A stretch of DNA of 20,820 nt, from NCBI GenBank assembly GCA_037178675.1, contig JAYMGJ010000794.1, positions 1 to 20,820 on the forward strand, read 5' to 3'. Numbering within the stretch: position 1 is the stretch's first letter; each line of letters opens with the position of its first letter. This document shows, piece by piece, positions 1 to 9,377 of this stretch. The notes beneath the pieces were generated by a model, which was not told where the DNA came from, made no database searches, and saw nothing but the letters and a program-made list of their open reading frames with translations. This stretch comes from Scleroderma bovista. Its lineage: Eukaryota; Basidiomycota; Agaricomycetes; Boletales; Sclerodermataceae. Made by a program: the position numbers and the translations under genes.

Positions 1-1054
1 CGAATTTAATCGAAGCCTCTATCTCAATGGGCAGCATTGAACCTCATCAGTGCTCACTCTTCTCAAGGTCACTGCTTGGTGTCATGGCAACTTCATTTCC
101 TGGGTATGTGAGGGGGGCACCTGAGTCCATTGGGCTATATCGTTATCTGTATTCATGGTTCAACTATAAACCAAATCATGAGGTGTTGAGAATTATGTAG
201 ACTGTTTTGAAGGAACTAGGTGAGTATCCTAGGTTTCGGGTTTCGGGCCCAGGTTGACCAGCGACTAATGTGGATACCAGAGTTGCCAGAAATCCTCACT
301 TGGGAGCAAAGGAAGAATCTATTGGCAGAATTTTAGTACATATAGCCATCTACAAACTCTCTTCTTTCATACGTGTTTGAGTCATTTAACACTGTCAAGA
401 TTCAAGTAAGCACAAGTTCAGAGAAGGATTTGGAGATGGTCGTTCCATCTCCACATGTATTTTTCTGCTTGCAATGATGGCGTGGACGTCCTCTGTCTTC
501 AATGTATAATGCAATTATCTGGCAGCGCATATATATATACAGCTCCAATGCCAATGACCAACTGTTAATAATCCTGAGCCTGCTCTCAGTTTGAATGGGC
601 TGGGAGACGTGGTGGACACAGTGCACACAATATAGCTAGGACTCGAGTCATGGTGAATGTGGAATGGAAACTATTGGCACAGATGCTCCGTCTCGGGCTC
701 AATGCTCTGCTTGCATCCATTGCTTTTTCGTGATCAGCCAAAAACTCACTCAACTTATCGATAATACCTCTTCAATTTGAATGATCGTGTAGCTTAGTGA
801 TTGTATTCCTTTAGGTACTATGAGTGTTTATATCAATGCAGTTATTCTATCCATGAGTGAGGTCTAATTCCTTTAACTGATCTCCGCGTCCCGAAGCTAA
901 TAAAGCCAGTGTATCACCGGCCTCGAGTGGTCATGTAAAAGCGTCTTCTATGCACTGGTATAGCATTATCGTCTAGATTGCTAACGCATAAGTAATGCAT
1001 AGACGTGAGTTAGGCGAACCTACCACTCGGTCAAGTATGTTGCAGTCTTCTTTA
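1..1054. other. Intergenic region, no gene seen
   Basis: I see no recognisable coding region on either strand. The open frames here are short and have no family character. In particular there is no sign of the missing C-terminal cullin exons, which would be expected here if the gene at 1055-2519 continued to the left. The stretch contains a short TA run near 530-540 and a partly repeated 'gtttcggg' near 232-248. It holds the 3' flank of the truncated cullin gene. Confidence 0.6.
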
Positions 1055-2519
1055 TTATTCCTGTTCAAACCTATTGGCGTACCTGGCAATTACCTCAAGC
1101 GCCTTGATGGTCGAGGGACCAGTAGCGTTCACAAATTCTGTGCAAGCCTTGTCGAGGCTGGCTACAAACCCGGCATCCCCCCTGAAGCTCCGGGAGATCG
1201 TCTCCGAGTTCTTGAGGTGTACATCCAATAGCGCATTCACATAAGCCTTGGGAGCTAGTCCGTCTGCACGCTCGGTACCTTCGCCAGCCAACTTCGATAC
1301 AGCAGCCTGCCCGGCCTTCTTCACATGCTCCTCGAATTTCTCCCTCAGCGGCTCCAGTCCCTCGGGAATCCGTGACAACAACGCGTATATCCGTTGCAGA
1401 TCTTCGTCCCTGTCGTCATCGAGGAGGCTTGGGAAGCTCTCCCACATGACCTCGGCATGCTGGCGAATGAGGACATGCTCGCATTTGCTGATGAGTTGCT
1501 TTCGGGTCTCTGCGTTGAGATAACGGTCTACTCGGTCCTCTTCCTCCCGCAGGCGCTCCTCTGCTTTCCTGAGGTAGTCGGAAACGCTGTTCTCTGCCAG
1601 GAAGGCTTCTGATTCCTGTTCATAGTATCTCTCAGTGGCCTCCAAGAAGGGGATTTCCAGGTGTTCCCTGTAAACGTCCAACGAAGCTTTGTTTATATCG
1701 GTATCGTCGAGACCCAAGGAGACAAACGAGTCAACGACTTTCTTAACAAGTCCTTGGTCGATCGACTCTCCGTTTCGTTGACGTTCGATTAGTCGGAGGA
1801 TAGCACCGGCGAGATTGCTGCTTTTGCTTTGAACGTGAATGAAAAAGTTACCTTTCCACTGGACGAGAGCGAGCTGCCCATGCCAGCTGGCATCAGTGAT
1901 ACTAAGGAAGTCAAAAGCCGCTTACAGTATACACTGGATATACTGCCTTCCGACCTTCATCTCGCTCGCGCTTCACCCAATGGCGGTTGAGATATGTAAA
2001 AAGGCGGTTGATGTAGTTGGCACCTGTAGTGTACCTATCCCACTCGCCAGCATAGTATCGCAGTAGTGCTTCGTCTTGCAGGAAGTCTGACTGCTGCTTA
2101 ACTAGTCAACGATCCTATCCGACGACCCAGTTGTCCGGAGGCACACCTCTTTTAGGCCCTCCAAATGTGCAATGAAGTACTGTTTAAGTTTGTTGTACAG
2201 CTCAGAGCACATCCGACTACTTCCGGCTACGATCAATGTCAGCCTCGGGGGTCGCTCATTGGTCCTGCAATGGCAGATAGAAAGACTCACCGTTGGAGCC
2301 GCAATGTCGGGGGCAGCCAAGGCAGACCGTGCCGTGCATCTGTTGTGAGGTGCAGTACTTGTATGCTACGGTGTACAGGTGCATATAGGGAACGCTTGTC
2401 GGCCACTTGGTCATGATGTGGTCGATACCCTCCTCGAGAACCGCCCATGCCGCTGCATGGTCCGCAGGCGCAGGAGGAATTTGTTGGACCGCATCGTTAC
2501 TTGCTGCAGACGAGTTCAT
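1055..2519 (-). CDS. C-terminally truncated cullin-1-like protein (431 aa, N-terminal repeats only)
   Basis: Cullins are the scaffolds of cullin-RING ubiquitin ligases; the N-terminal repeats bind SKP1/F-box adaptors and the C-terminal half binds RBX1 and carries the NEDD8 lysine. Four exons fit: 2291-2519, 2147-2226, 1926-2093 and 1055-1873. They sum to 1296 bp and are in phase, with GT-AG introns of 64, 53 and 52 bp. Near residues 35-58 are 'GIDHIMTK' and 'YMHLYTVAYKYCTS', matching the adaptor-contacting first repeat of CUL1. Later blocks 'YLNRHWVKRE', 'LALVQW', 'LIERQRNGE', 'ENSVSDYL' and 'GFVASLDKAC' follow in cullin-1 order. The frame then stops after 'ARYANRFEQE', where CUL1 proteins normally continue for about 340 more residues. 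An AATAAA hexamer (minus strand, 1051-1056) overlaps the stop. The segment around residues 65-82 is unusually divergent. It could be an expressed dominant-negative-like paralogue or a young truncated pseudogene. The full-length CUL1 is presumably elsewhere in the genome. Confidence 0.85.
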
Positions 2520-2727
2520 CGTCGTGGTGGTCGTCTGTTAGGAATGTGTTTCAGGACACGCTGGTTTTTAACGCGTACTTTTACCGAGCTATTGGGCCGT
2601 TCCAAGCGTTACATGCTGGGCTTTTGAATACTCAGGAAACACTCTGAGTCTGATTGGATGGGGGCAAGCTTTTAACCAAACGGGGACGATTTTGCTCGGC
2701 TACGTTTTGCAGATCCGGCCCCCCCGA

Positions 2728-3027
2728 GATTAGTGACACAGAAGTGGCAAGCCGCCGCTTACGGTACACTGGATAACAGTGCAGTCCTGCTTACTATCGT
2801 GGAGTAAGCTGCGTCGTGCATCCATGTTGAGGTGCAGTCAAGGTATCCTACAGTACACCTCCATATACTTCACGTAGGAGACATAGGCTGTCTGTGACTT
2901 GGTCGTGATGTGGTCGACGCCTTCCTCGGGAAACGCTGTCGCTGCAAGGTCCGTAGACACAGGGAGGCATCGGACCACAAGTTGTTGCCTGCTGCAGACG
3001 AGTCTATCATGGGGGTCGTGTGTCAGG
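2728..3027 (-). pseudogene. Degenerate second copy of the cullin 5' region
   Basis: Read on the minus strand, this stretch aligns with the start of the neighbouring cullin gene. An ATG at 3010 is followed by 'gactcgtctgcagcag', nearly the same as the start of the intact copy. A frame-shifted segment then reads 'EEGVDHITTK' and 'YVKYMEVYC', matching the adaptor-binding helix region. After 'actgcacctcaacatggatgcacg' the homology jumps about 350 bp to the end of the third cullin exon, 'tatccagtgta', followed by the preserved donor 'gtaagcgg' (2755-2762). The interior exons are missing and stops and frameshifts interrupt the frame. It has the same orientation as the intact copy and lies on its 5' side. 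The retained intron donor shows it arose from genomic DNA, not from an mRNA. Confidence 0.75.
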
Positions 3028-3128
3028 ACCCTGTACCTCTATCTTGCCCCTCTCTCACTTGGAAAATGGCGACATTCGCAGACAAACCAACATCGCAGAG
3101 AAGGGCACCAGATCTATTGTTATCCATT

Positions 3129-4104
3129 CTAGGCTTTTACTCCTGTGTGGATCGAAGCGATACCGCCCCAGAGGTCCGTCCATGCGCCCCCATCATGGTC
3201 TCCACCAGTCACAAACCCAGCATCTCTTATCATCTGCGCAAACTCGGGCTGACTCGGAAACTTGCGTATGGACTCGACCAAGTATTGATACGAGTCCCTG
3301 TCACCAGCCAAGATCGTGCCCAAGAGGGGAATCATGCTGAACGAGTATTGGTCGTAAAGCCTGTTCATGAAAGTAGATAAGAAATAATGCCACGCCCCAT
3401 TCGCAAACGAGCTTACGCGCTCAATAACGGATTGCCGACTTTGCTGAACTCGAGGCATGCAAACGTTGCCCCTGGTTTGAGGACGCGATGCGCCTCTTTC
3501 AGCACTGCCGGGATAGAGGTGCAATTACGGATACCAAACGCGATTGTGTACAAGTCGTACGTATTATCTTTGAACTGCGCCGGAGGTAGTTCCTGTGCGT
3601 TGGCCTCGTGGAAGGACACCTGGGGAGCTGGAAGACTATTACGCATGTTGCTAGAACACCCCAACATGACTCACTGTAGTGGTACATCGTCTTCTTGAAC
3701 CGCTTTTGTCCCTCTGCGAGCATTTGCGCATTGATGTCCACGATTTCGACAGATGTCTCTCTGTCAGCATATTTTTCCCGAGCATGGTCGAGGATGCGGA
3801 GAGCAATGTCGCCGGTTCCTCCAGCTACATCAATGCACCTCATCGGGGCCTTGCGACCTGGCTTCAGGGAGTCGACAAACGTGTCTTTCCAGAGCCGATG
3901 TACCCCGAATGAGGTCGCGTCGTTCATCAAGTCGTACTTGGACGCGACGCTGTCGAATACATCTTTTACCAGGGATTCCTTGTCCTCCTCTGGAACGGTC
4001 TTGAAGCCAAAGGAGGTCGTTCGAGCAGACGACTGTGGGGATGCCTGCGTATGGTTGCAGCGAGCGACAGACCGTCTAGCGCAACGAAAAGCCCTTGCAA
4101 GCAT
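3129..4104 (-). CDS. COQ5: 2-methoxy-6-polyprenyl-1,4-benzoquinol methyltransferase, mitochondrial (COQ5)
   Basis: COQ5 is the S-adenosylmethionine-dependent C-methyltransferase of ubiquinone biosynthesis, acting in the CoQ synthome on the matrix side of the inner mitochondrial membrane. Three exons, 3675-4104, 3417-3627 and 3129-3360, give 873 bp (290 aa), close to the family size. The introns are 47 and 56 bp, GT-AG, and phase-consistent. The Arg-rich, acid-free first 30 residues look like a mitochondrial presequence. The UbiE/COQ5 signature '[18 protein letters not shown]' lies at residues 57-74, SAM motif I '[12 protein letters not shown]' at 91-102, and the second family signature as 'RVLKPGATF'. 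'AFGIRN' and 'CLEFSKV' are further conserved blocks, and '[16 protein letters not shown]' is typical of the C-terminal part. A CACGTG E-box lies 25 bp upstream of the ATG. The gene appears intact. Confidence 0.96.
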
Positions 4105-4483
4105 GGTCAGTCAGTTCAAGCAAGCCTCCACGTGACAATAATTCATACTTGCATTAATAAAAAAGGCCTGAAGTGCAGAATATATAAGTAACTATGTACA
4201 CAAACGTCATAGCACTAGCGGGCACAACAAAGCAATGCTATCATAGATATAGTGACGAGGTTATGCAGGAAGTTAAGCCACCACCCCCAAGGAAGTCAAA
4301 AAGTAAAATATCTTCACTCCCCGTCGCCACCCTGTGTCGATCATATGTTCAAGCATAGAGGGAGAGAGGATGCACGGCATATTCACTTGGATCGCAACGA
4401 AAACTTGCGTATATGGCGGGTCTGAACCGGCCGAGAAAGAAAGGGGACAAAACGAGTACGCAGTGTCTGGATGGACGCCTTGC
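4105..4483. other. Intergenic: COQ5 upstream region and VAP gene 3' flank
   Basis: No coding region is supported in these 379 bp between two minus-strand genes. The right part is the 3' flank of the VAP gene; the part nearest 4105-4200 is AT-rich and must hold the COQ5 promoter and 5' UTR. I see no clear hairpin or tRNA. Confidence 0.6.
4129..4134. promoter_or_regulatory. CACGTG E-box upstream of COQ5
   Basis: The palindrome CACGTG (in context TCACGTGG on the minus strand) sits 25 bp upstream of the COQ5 start codon. In fungi such sites bind bHLH factors of the Cbf1 or SREBP-like kind. That it acts here is inference from position only. Confidence 0.3.
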
Positions 4484-5798
4484 TTAGAAAAATAGATATG
4501 TCGTGATAAAAACGCCAAGTGCTATGATGATAACCACCTGCAGTGGTACACCATCCTGGTGTATGACAGTATCACGGTCCATCATCATTGTCCCGCCTTC
4601 GGTTGGTGCGTAGTACGTGCTCATTCCATCGTCTTCTGAGCTTGTGGATGTGAACTTGTGTCGGAATTCGGAAGGTGCTACAGAGTCAGGTGCGACTGAT
4701 TCTGGTGCTGTCGAACTGGGGTCTGGTACTGCGGCGAGGAGTGCACGCAAACGCAGTATCTCTGCCTGTGCTTCCTGAAGCTTGGCTTCGAGTTCGCGAC
4801 CATTCTGAACGGGAGCAGGAGCGATTGGTGGAGACGACGGTGGAGATAATTGGTGGACATTCACGTTTACGACCCCGACGCCGTTGCTAGCAGTACGATG
4901 CGGGTGCTCTCCGGCGTCTGCTTGGAAGAATGTGACGTCTGCTTCGTGCATTGGGGGTGTCATAGGGCGAGCGTGTGCTGGTGGTGAGGCTGTCGAAGGA
5001 CCCTCTGCCTGGGTTGACCATGTTGGCATAGCAGGTGGAGGAGGGGCCACGATGTCCTTGGTTGTCCCATAGTGCTAAATGATGAGCATGCTATAATGTT
5101 AGATGACGAGGTGTATTCTACCTTGTGTCCAGAGTCAGCTTGCGCAAGGACAGATGGACCCTCCTGGGGGTGACCCTCGTCTTCCTCAACGATCTGTCCT
5201 TCTGGCGGGAGATATACGACCCGCAGTTTTTGTTGGTGTACTTTCCACTCCTCTCCAGAGCCGTTAGTTGTGTTCCACTAGCAAGAAATGGGTCTGAAGA
5301 CAAGCACGATAGAGAATGACGTGTACGCACAATGTCTTGGAGATCTCTGGTCTCCTTCTCAGGTGTGATAATGGTGCTCTGGATCAAAAACTTGTCTTTA
5401 CATTTGGCAGACAAGGCTGGTTCCTCCTTCATGGGTTGGAGCATCACTATGAATTGCCATCAATCGCAAGCGATACGACGCGCAGCTGGGGCCAACCTGA
5501 TACGTCAATGCTTCCTCCAGGTTCGATTCTTCCAGAATTGGGGCGTACGCAATACAGCTAGCAAAGAGGGCAGTGTTAACAGATGAAACATGTGCTGTAG
5601 AGTATCCCTGTACCTTTGGAGCTGTCGTCTTGACCTTGAAAGCTACCGGCAAGGCATTGTTGTTGGTGACGGTGAGTATCTTTTTGACGAGTTGGGAGAA
5701 TGGCCCTGTTTCAGGGTTAGCAACCGATTGCTCGGAGGAAACAGAGATGATCTACTGTTGAAACCAAGTGCATTATTCGGTATGAGATGAACAGACAT
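4484..5798 (-). CDS. VAP/Scs2-type MSP-domain protein, ER tail-anchored
   Basis: VAP proteins sit in the ER membrane and recruit FFAT-motif proteins to membrane contact sites; yeast Scs2 also affects phospholipid synthesis. Six exons, 5756-5798, 5614-5705, 5497-5557, 5331-5446, 5122-5277 and 4484-5074, total 1059 bp (352 aa) with in-phase GT-AG introns of 47-56 bp. The start gives 'MSVHLIPNNALGFN', the usual MSP beginning. The MSP domain (about 1-125) shows 'PVAFKVKTTAPK', 'LYCVRPNSGRIEPGG', 'VMLQPMKEEP' and 'KCKDKFLIQS', so the FFAT-binding surface is well conserved. A Pro/Ser-rich linker follows, then a heptad-like helix with 'LEAKLQEAQAEILRLRALL' at about 250-270. The last 19 residues (334-352) are a hydrophobic tail anchor ending at the stop. 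It is intact and typical in length for basidiomycete VAPs. Confidence 0.95.
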
Positions 5799-6104
5799 TT
5801 TGAAGCGAGTTGACAGGCAACAAGGAAGAGGGACGACGCTTTTGAGCGGAGTTGGACTTGTGTTGACTCTTTATTTCGTTGGCGCGGATGCACAACTCGT
5901 GTAGAATGCGTGGATGCGATTTCACAGCTCTCTCGTGTGCTACACTAGGCATACGAGGCTATCCAATGGCCAGATAGCAACGTGTTGGCCTGGGCCACGT
6001 TCAACAACCAACGCGATGTCGGGTGGCAGCCCAATGCCCTGTCTCTTCGTGTTCACAAGCCTCGCGATACTCATACATACATCGACTGCTAAACTTTTCT
6101 TCGC
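5799..6104. other. Intergenic: VAP upstream region
   Basis: This 306-bp stretch separates the VAP start codon from the stop of the next minus-strand gene. It should contain the VAP promoter and 5' UTR and the 3' flank of the upstream gene. I see no supported coding region and no clear motif. Confidence 0.55.
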
Positions 6105-6875
6105 TCAAATCTCCGCCAGTGGCTGCAAGGCAGCGTGGACAAGCCAGATATTAGCGCGTTCCAACATCCTGTCGATAATTTCCTTCCTCTCCTTGACCTC
6201 CTGTCCCTGCCCATCTCTGACCGCATCCCAGTGTGCCTTGAAATGAAAACCGTCATGTAGCACATTGTCAAGGGAATGGTATGCATGCTCCTACCTGGAC
6301 GGTGTCCCAACCCAGGATGCCATGATATGTGTTTGGCACATTGAGGACTGGTGCCCAGCTAGATCCATAAAAGCTCTCGGAGCCCTCGAGTTTTTCACGC
6401 AATTGGGAGGTGAAGTCCCCCAGTTCATCCATCGTGTTGCCCTCCTTCAATGTGAAGGTGACAAACTCAGTGATCGAGGCGCGCAGTTTCTTCTCTACAT
6501 CATCAAACTGGACGATACGGTGTACAACCTCACCCTTTGCCAATCTCCTCAGCTCTGTGTCAAAGGCATCGTTTAGCGCAGACTGGCGTGCCTCCTCAGA
6601 TTCGAAAACTACCGAAAGGATAATCAGACATGCAGCGCCGATAGAGGTATTTGTACACCACACTCGCCATTCACTACGAACAATACCGATGGATCTTCGG
6701 TCTGGAATCCAGCATACGAGCTTATCCGTCGTTGTATCAGACCCTTTTGGGAGCGAGTGCGTGGAATAGCAGCTCACCCATTCCGGCGACCTAATGCAGA
6801 GGCGATGCTGTTCAAGTGGTTTGGATTAGGATCGCCAGAAACTGTGAAGTATCGTATATCGGTGTAACTGGACAT
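6105..6875 (-). CDS. Small conserved fungal protein, probable ABM/dimeric alpha-beta barrel fold
   Basis: No function can be assigned. Exons 6778-6875, 6659-6720, 6295-6608 and 6105-6236 give 606 bp (201 aa), all phase-consistent. The ATG at 6875 has a good context ('ACCATGT'). Two segments look like a repeated ferredoxin-like unit: residues about 35-60 with 'YAGFQTEDPSVLFVVN' followed by 'FESEEARQ', and a later one with 'ITEFVTFTLKEGNT' followed by 'ILGWDTVQ' and 'AHWDAVRDG'. This beta-strand, helix and 'W-x-S/T-x-E/Q' arrangement is usual for antibiotic-biosynthesis-monooxygenase and stress-response dimeric barrels, but that is inference from pattern. The second intron is ambiguous. A GT donor (6658) adds three residues, while a GC donor (6667) gives a smoother protein of 198 aa; both keep phase. 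A CRE-type palindrome lies 159 bp upstream. Confidence 0.75.
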
Positions 6876-7308
6876 GGTGAGAGTATGATGCGTGGGGGTG
6901 GCCCTGAGATAACAGTTTGTCCAGTTGCCTTTTAATATTCCCTTGGTTCTAGACCAATGGTGGGAGATCGGACAAGTGTTGTATACGAGCCAGACTGCGA
7001 ACCGAGCCGGCAACTCAATGGATCCAGTCCAATTGACGTCATCCTGGTATGGAAAGTTGGAGCCATGCTCCACCAGCATGGGACGGTTGCTTTTCCTATC
7101 GTGCCAGGTTGAAGGCTCCCATTCCGAGTCAATGAACCTGTGCGAGGGCATCTCGCCCGGGGTACGCTCGTCAAGTCTTTCATTTGTTGCCTTTGGCTCT
7201 GATACGAATGGTTGGAACAGAATCATTTGCCTATCACTCCGACCCCCCCAATACTGATCTGGGCGGAATCACCCTGATAAACGAAGCCTGAAGACGCAGA
7301 CCACAACC
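6876..7308. other. Upstream region of the 6105-6875 gene
   Basis: The minus frame is open through much of this stretch, in frame with the gene below, but it shows no conserved character and the good ATG is at 6875. I read it as promoter and 5' UTR. It holds the TGACGTCA palindrome at 7034-7041. Confidence 0.45.
7034..7041. promoter_or_regulatory. TGACGTCA CRE-type palindrome
   Basis: A perfect eight-base CRE (TGACGTCA) lies 159 bp upstream of the start codon of the small ABM-like protein. CRE palindromes are bound by ATF/CREB-type bZIP factors (Atf1/Sko1 class), which often control stress genes in fungi. Binding and role here are inferred. Confidence 0.35.
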
Positions 7309-7860
7309 ATGTTCGCGTATGCGTGTTCCCTCGACGCAAGCTCAAGGAAAAGTTCTGGGGCAGAAATATTCGGGCTAATAGCATGGATACTTGGAACTGT
7401 CACCCTGACTCCCATATTAGCGCAAATCGGCGGGCAAGCCAGACGAAAAGCAGACAACGGGGACTTCGGTTTATCAACGTGCAAGAGAATTGTTGAACAG
7501 CTGTTGGTTATAAGATTCTCCCTATCATCATTTGAAGTACGCAGGTGCCCAGGCACTCAAATGATGATAAGAATGAACCTCGGGGATAGATATGCTGGAT
7601 GGTCTTCAATGTTGAACTGAACCGCCGGGGGCAAGATCGCTACAAGTCAAACATTCCATAAGAATGCTGTGACGATATTAGAGCTATCGTACAGCACCTA
7701 CGCATATATGTGTACAGTCTGTACGTTGTAGCCCAGGATCTCGCCCTGAAATGACCATAATCTCGGGGGAAAAAAAGCTATAATATAGAACGACGCAGAT
7801 GCCTACCAAGCACGTTAGCCATCATCAAGTTTCAACAACGGAAAAGTACAGCATTTATTC
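7309..7860. other. Non-coding or orphan stretch with a 103-codon plus-strand frame
   Basis: A plus-strand frame 7309-7620 opens with ATG in a good context (ACCATG) and includes one hydrophobic run, 'IFGLIAWILGTVTLTPILA'. The opposite strand is open over almost the same bases, and neither product resembles a family I know. The frame ends just after the 13-bp inverted repeat. From 7621 to 7860 I see nothing. I do not call a gene here. Confidence 0.3.
7523..7569. repeat. 13-bp perfect inverted repeat with 21-nt loop
   Basis: TATCATCATTTGA at 7523-7535 is repeated as its exact reverse complement TCAAATGATGATA at 7557-7569. The arms can be lengthened by ATTCT on the outside if a three-base bulge is allowed. 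The loop (7536-7556) is GC-richer than the arms. It could be a hairpin, a paired protein-binding site or the remains of a small inverted-repeat element. Confidence 0.7.
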
Positions 7861-8940
7861 ACCTGATGCTTCTCTCGCACCTAGGCTGGATCAATTGGGA
7901 CCATGCTGGCAGTCGAGGCACCATTAGTGACAACTTTTGTGCCAGCATCTTGAACATGATCAGAGCTGGTCTGGCCATCGCTGCCACCAATGAATTGTCC
8001 AATCCCCTTTGCATGCCTCCTGCGGTTCCGGAGATATTGCTTTACGAACTTGGCCGTGGCCCAGTTGTTGCGAAATCGGTTGAGGTATGGATGCTGCTTC
8101 CCGCTTGAATGACATTGGATGTAAGGAAACGACTCGAGACTCACAACTTGAGATTGCCAACTTATCACGGGCAGGCACGGAAAGGTTTTATCCGCTAGCG
8201 TGGCCATATGGCCAAGGTCACGAACTGCCTGCTGTGCGATAAGGAGAGAACCTCAAGATCTCGGTTCCTTATTCCTTTTTCTATCCTCCTGTCCCGCCAC
8301 CCTTCAGTATTCGATGGCAGGTAAACACATATGACGTTGAGTAATTGACAACCACCTTTCCGTGTGTACATCTTGTTCCTGGAAACACGACAGAATTGGA
8401 GATCCACACCATGTTCGTGAAGCAGAACGCAATGCATATGGACTGACTTCTTTATTAGCACCAGCGTTGAACCACAGGAGACGTACCACTTCTACGATTG
8501 TCCTCCACATTGGCCGTCCGTCTGCGCTACATCCTCGTGCTGCGACTCTGCTCCGCGGCCCCAGCTCGCAAGTCTTGGTCCGAGGATGGCTGCTCGTTCC
8601 AGAAGGCAGTCACCTCTGCTGTTCGAGCAAAACTACGTTTCTTGAACCTCCTCGGATAGACCGTCGGTCTCCCTGGGCCCTGCGTTTGCGGTGCCACCCT
8701 CAGATCTTCGACCAGGGACTCCGTGCTGCATGAGCGACGCCTCGAATCAACAGGACTGAGGGATTCGACGCGACTCCCTTCCGCCCAAATCTGAGATCTC
8801 TCCACCCCTCCGAGGACCCGAACATGCAGAACCAAACGTCCGAACGATACTGGCCGCGCACGCTCCGCCGTCACATGTGATAGAACACTCTTCGGACGCT
8901 CGCAGTTGGGTTCCATATCACCGGTTCGGAACATACAATG
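7861..8940 (-). other. Possible unrecognised gene or gene remnant
   Basis: Several minus-strand frames here are coding-like but cannot be joined with confidence. The segment 7881-8103 encodes a basic stretch, 'YLNRFRNNWATAKFVKQYL' followed by 'RNRRRHAKG', and ends at a TAG. Just upstream of it is a plausible 42-bp intron (donor GTGAGT, acceptor TTCAAG, about 8104-8145). The segment 8527-8934 is a GC-rich 135-codon frame starting at a true ATG and rich in Arg and Ser ('PRRFKKRSFARTAEVTAFW'). Between them, 8304-8510 has a short open frame. I recognise none of these. The stretch may be one multi-exon gene of unknown function or chance frames. Confidence 0.25.
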
Positions 8941-9377
8941 TACTGATTGTGCCTTGACTCTGGGCGGAAAAAAACATGACGATTAGATGTACTAAGATGT
9001 GGGATATACGTACTAAGATGCAGTACTGTATAGAAAAGGGTACAGTGGGAAGGTGTACACGGCCAACAGTGCCGAGGTACGGGGGGGCATCAGTAACATC
9101 CGGGAGTCGTCGTTGTCGTCGTGGGGAACACAAGTGCGAGAGACACGGGGGAGCGAGTGGCAGTAGGTCGGGGGAAGGCTACAATTATCGCACTAGTAAA
9201 TAAGTGACTAGGGACGGGACTCGAGACCCAAGGGTCCAAGAGCTGACACTAATGCGGGTGACTAGAAAATACAAATTGCGAATTTTTCAATCTGCCCAAA
9301 CCAAGGAGAGAACAAAAGAAGAAAAGGGGACAAACAATTGTGTAGAATGTCCGTCCCAGTGCCCGCCATTGACGAAG
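8941..9377. other. Intergenic, 3' flank of the RGS gene
   Basis: No gene is supported here. The direct repeat GTACTAAGATG occurs twice, at 8989-8999 and 9010-9020, 21 bp apart. The rest is AT/GA-rich near 9200-9340. Confidence 0.5.

Noticed and set aside
2147..2320. Apparent frameshift between cullin exons 1 and 2
   Set aside because: The first acceptor tried (TAG at 2217-2219) broke the phase. Using the acceptor at 2227-2229 restores the frame exactly and gives 'AGSSRMCSELYNKL', so no frameshift is needed.
2910..3380. A 156-codon plus-strand frame
   Set aside because: It overlaps the decayed cullin copy and the last COQ5 exon in antisense and has no conserved blocks.
3360..3430. COQ5 ending early at the stop after 'NPLLSA'
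   Set aside because: A GTAAGC donor just before that stop and a CAG acceptor at 3361-3363 continue the family sequence with '[11 protein letters not shown]', so the stop is intronic.
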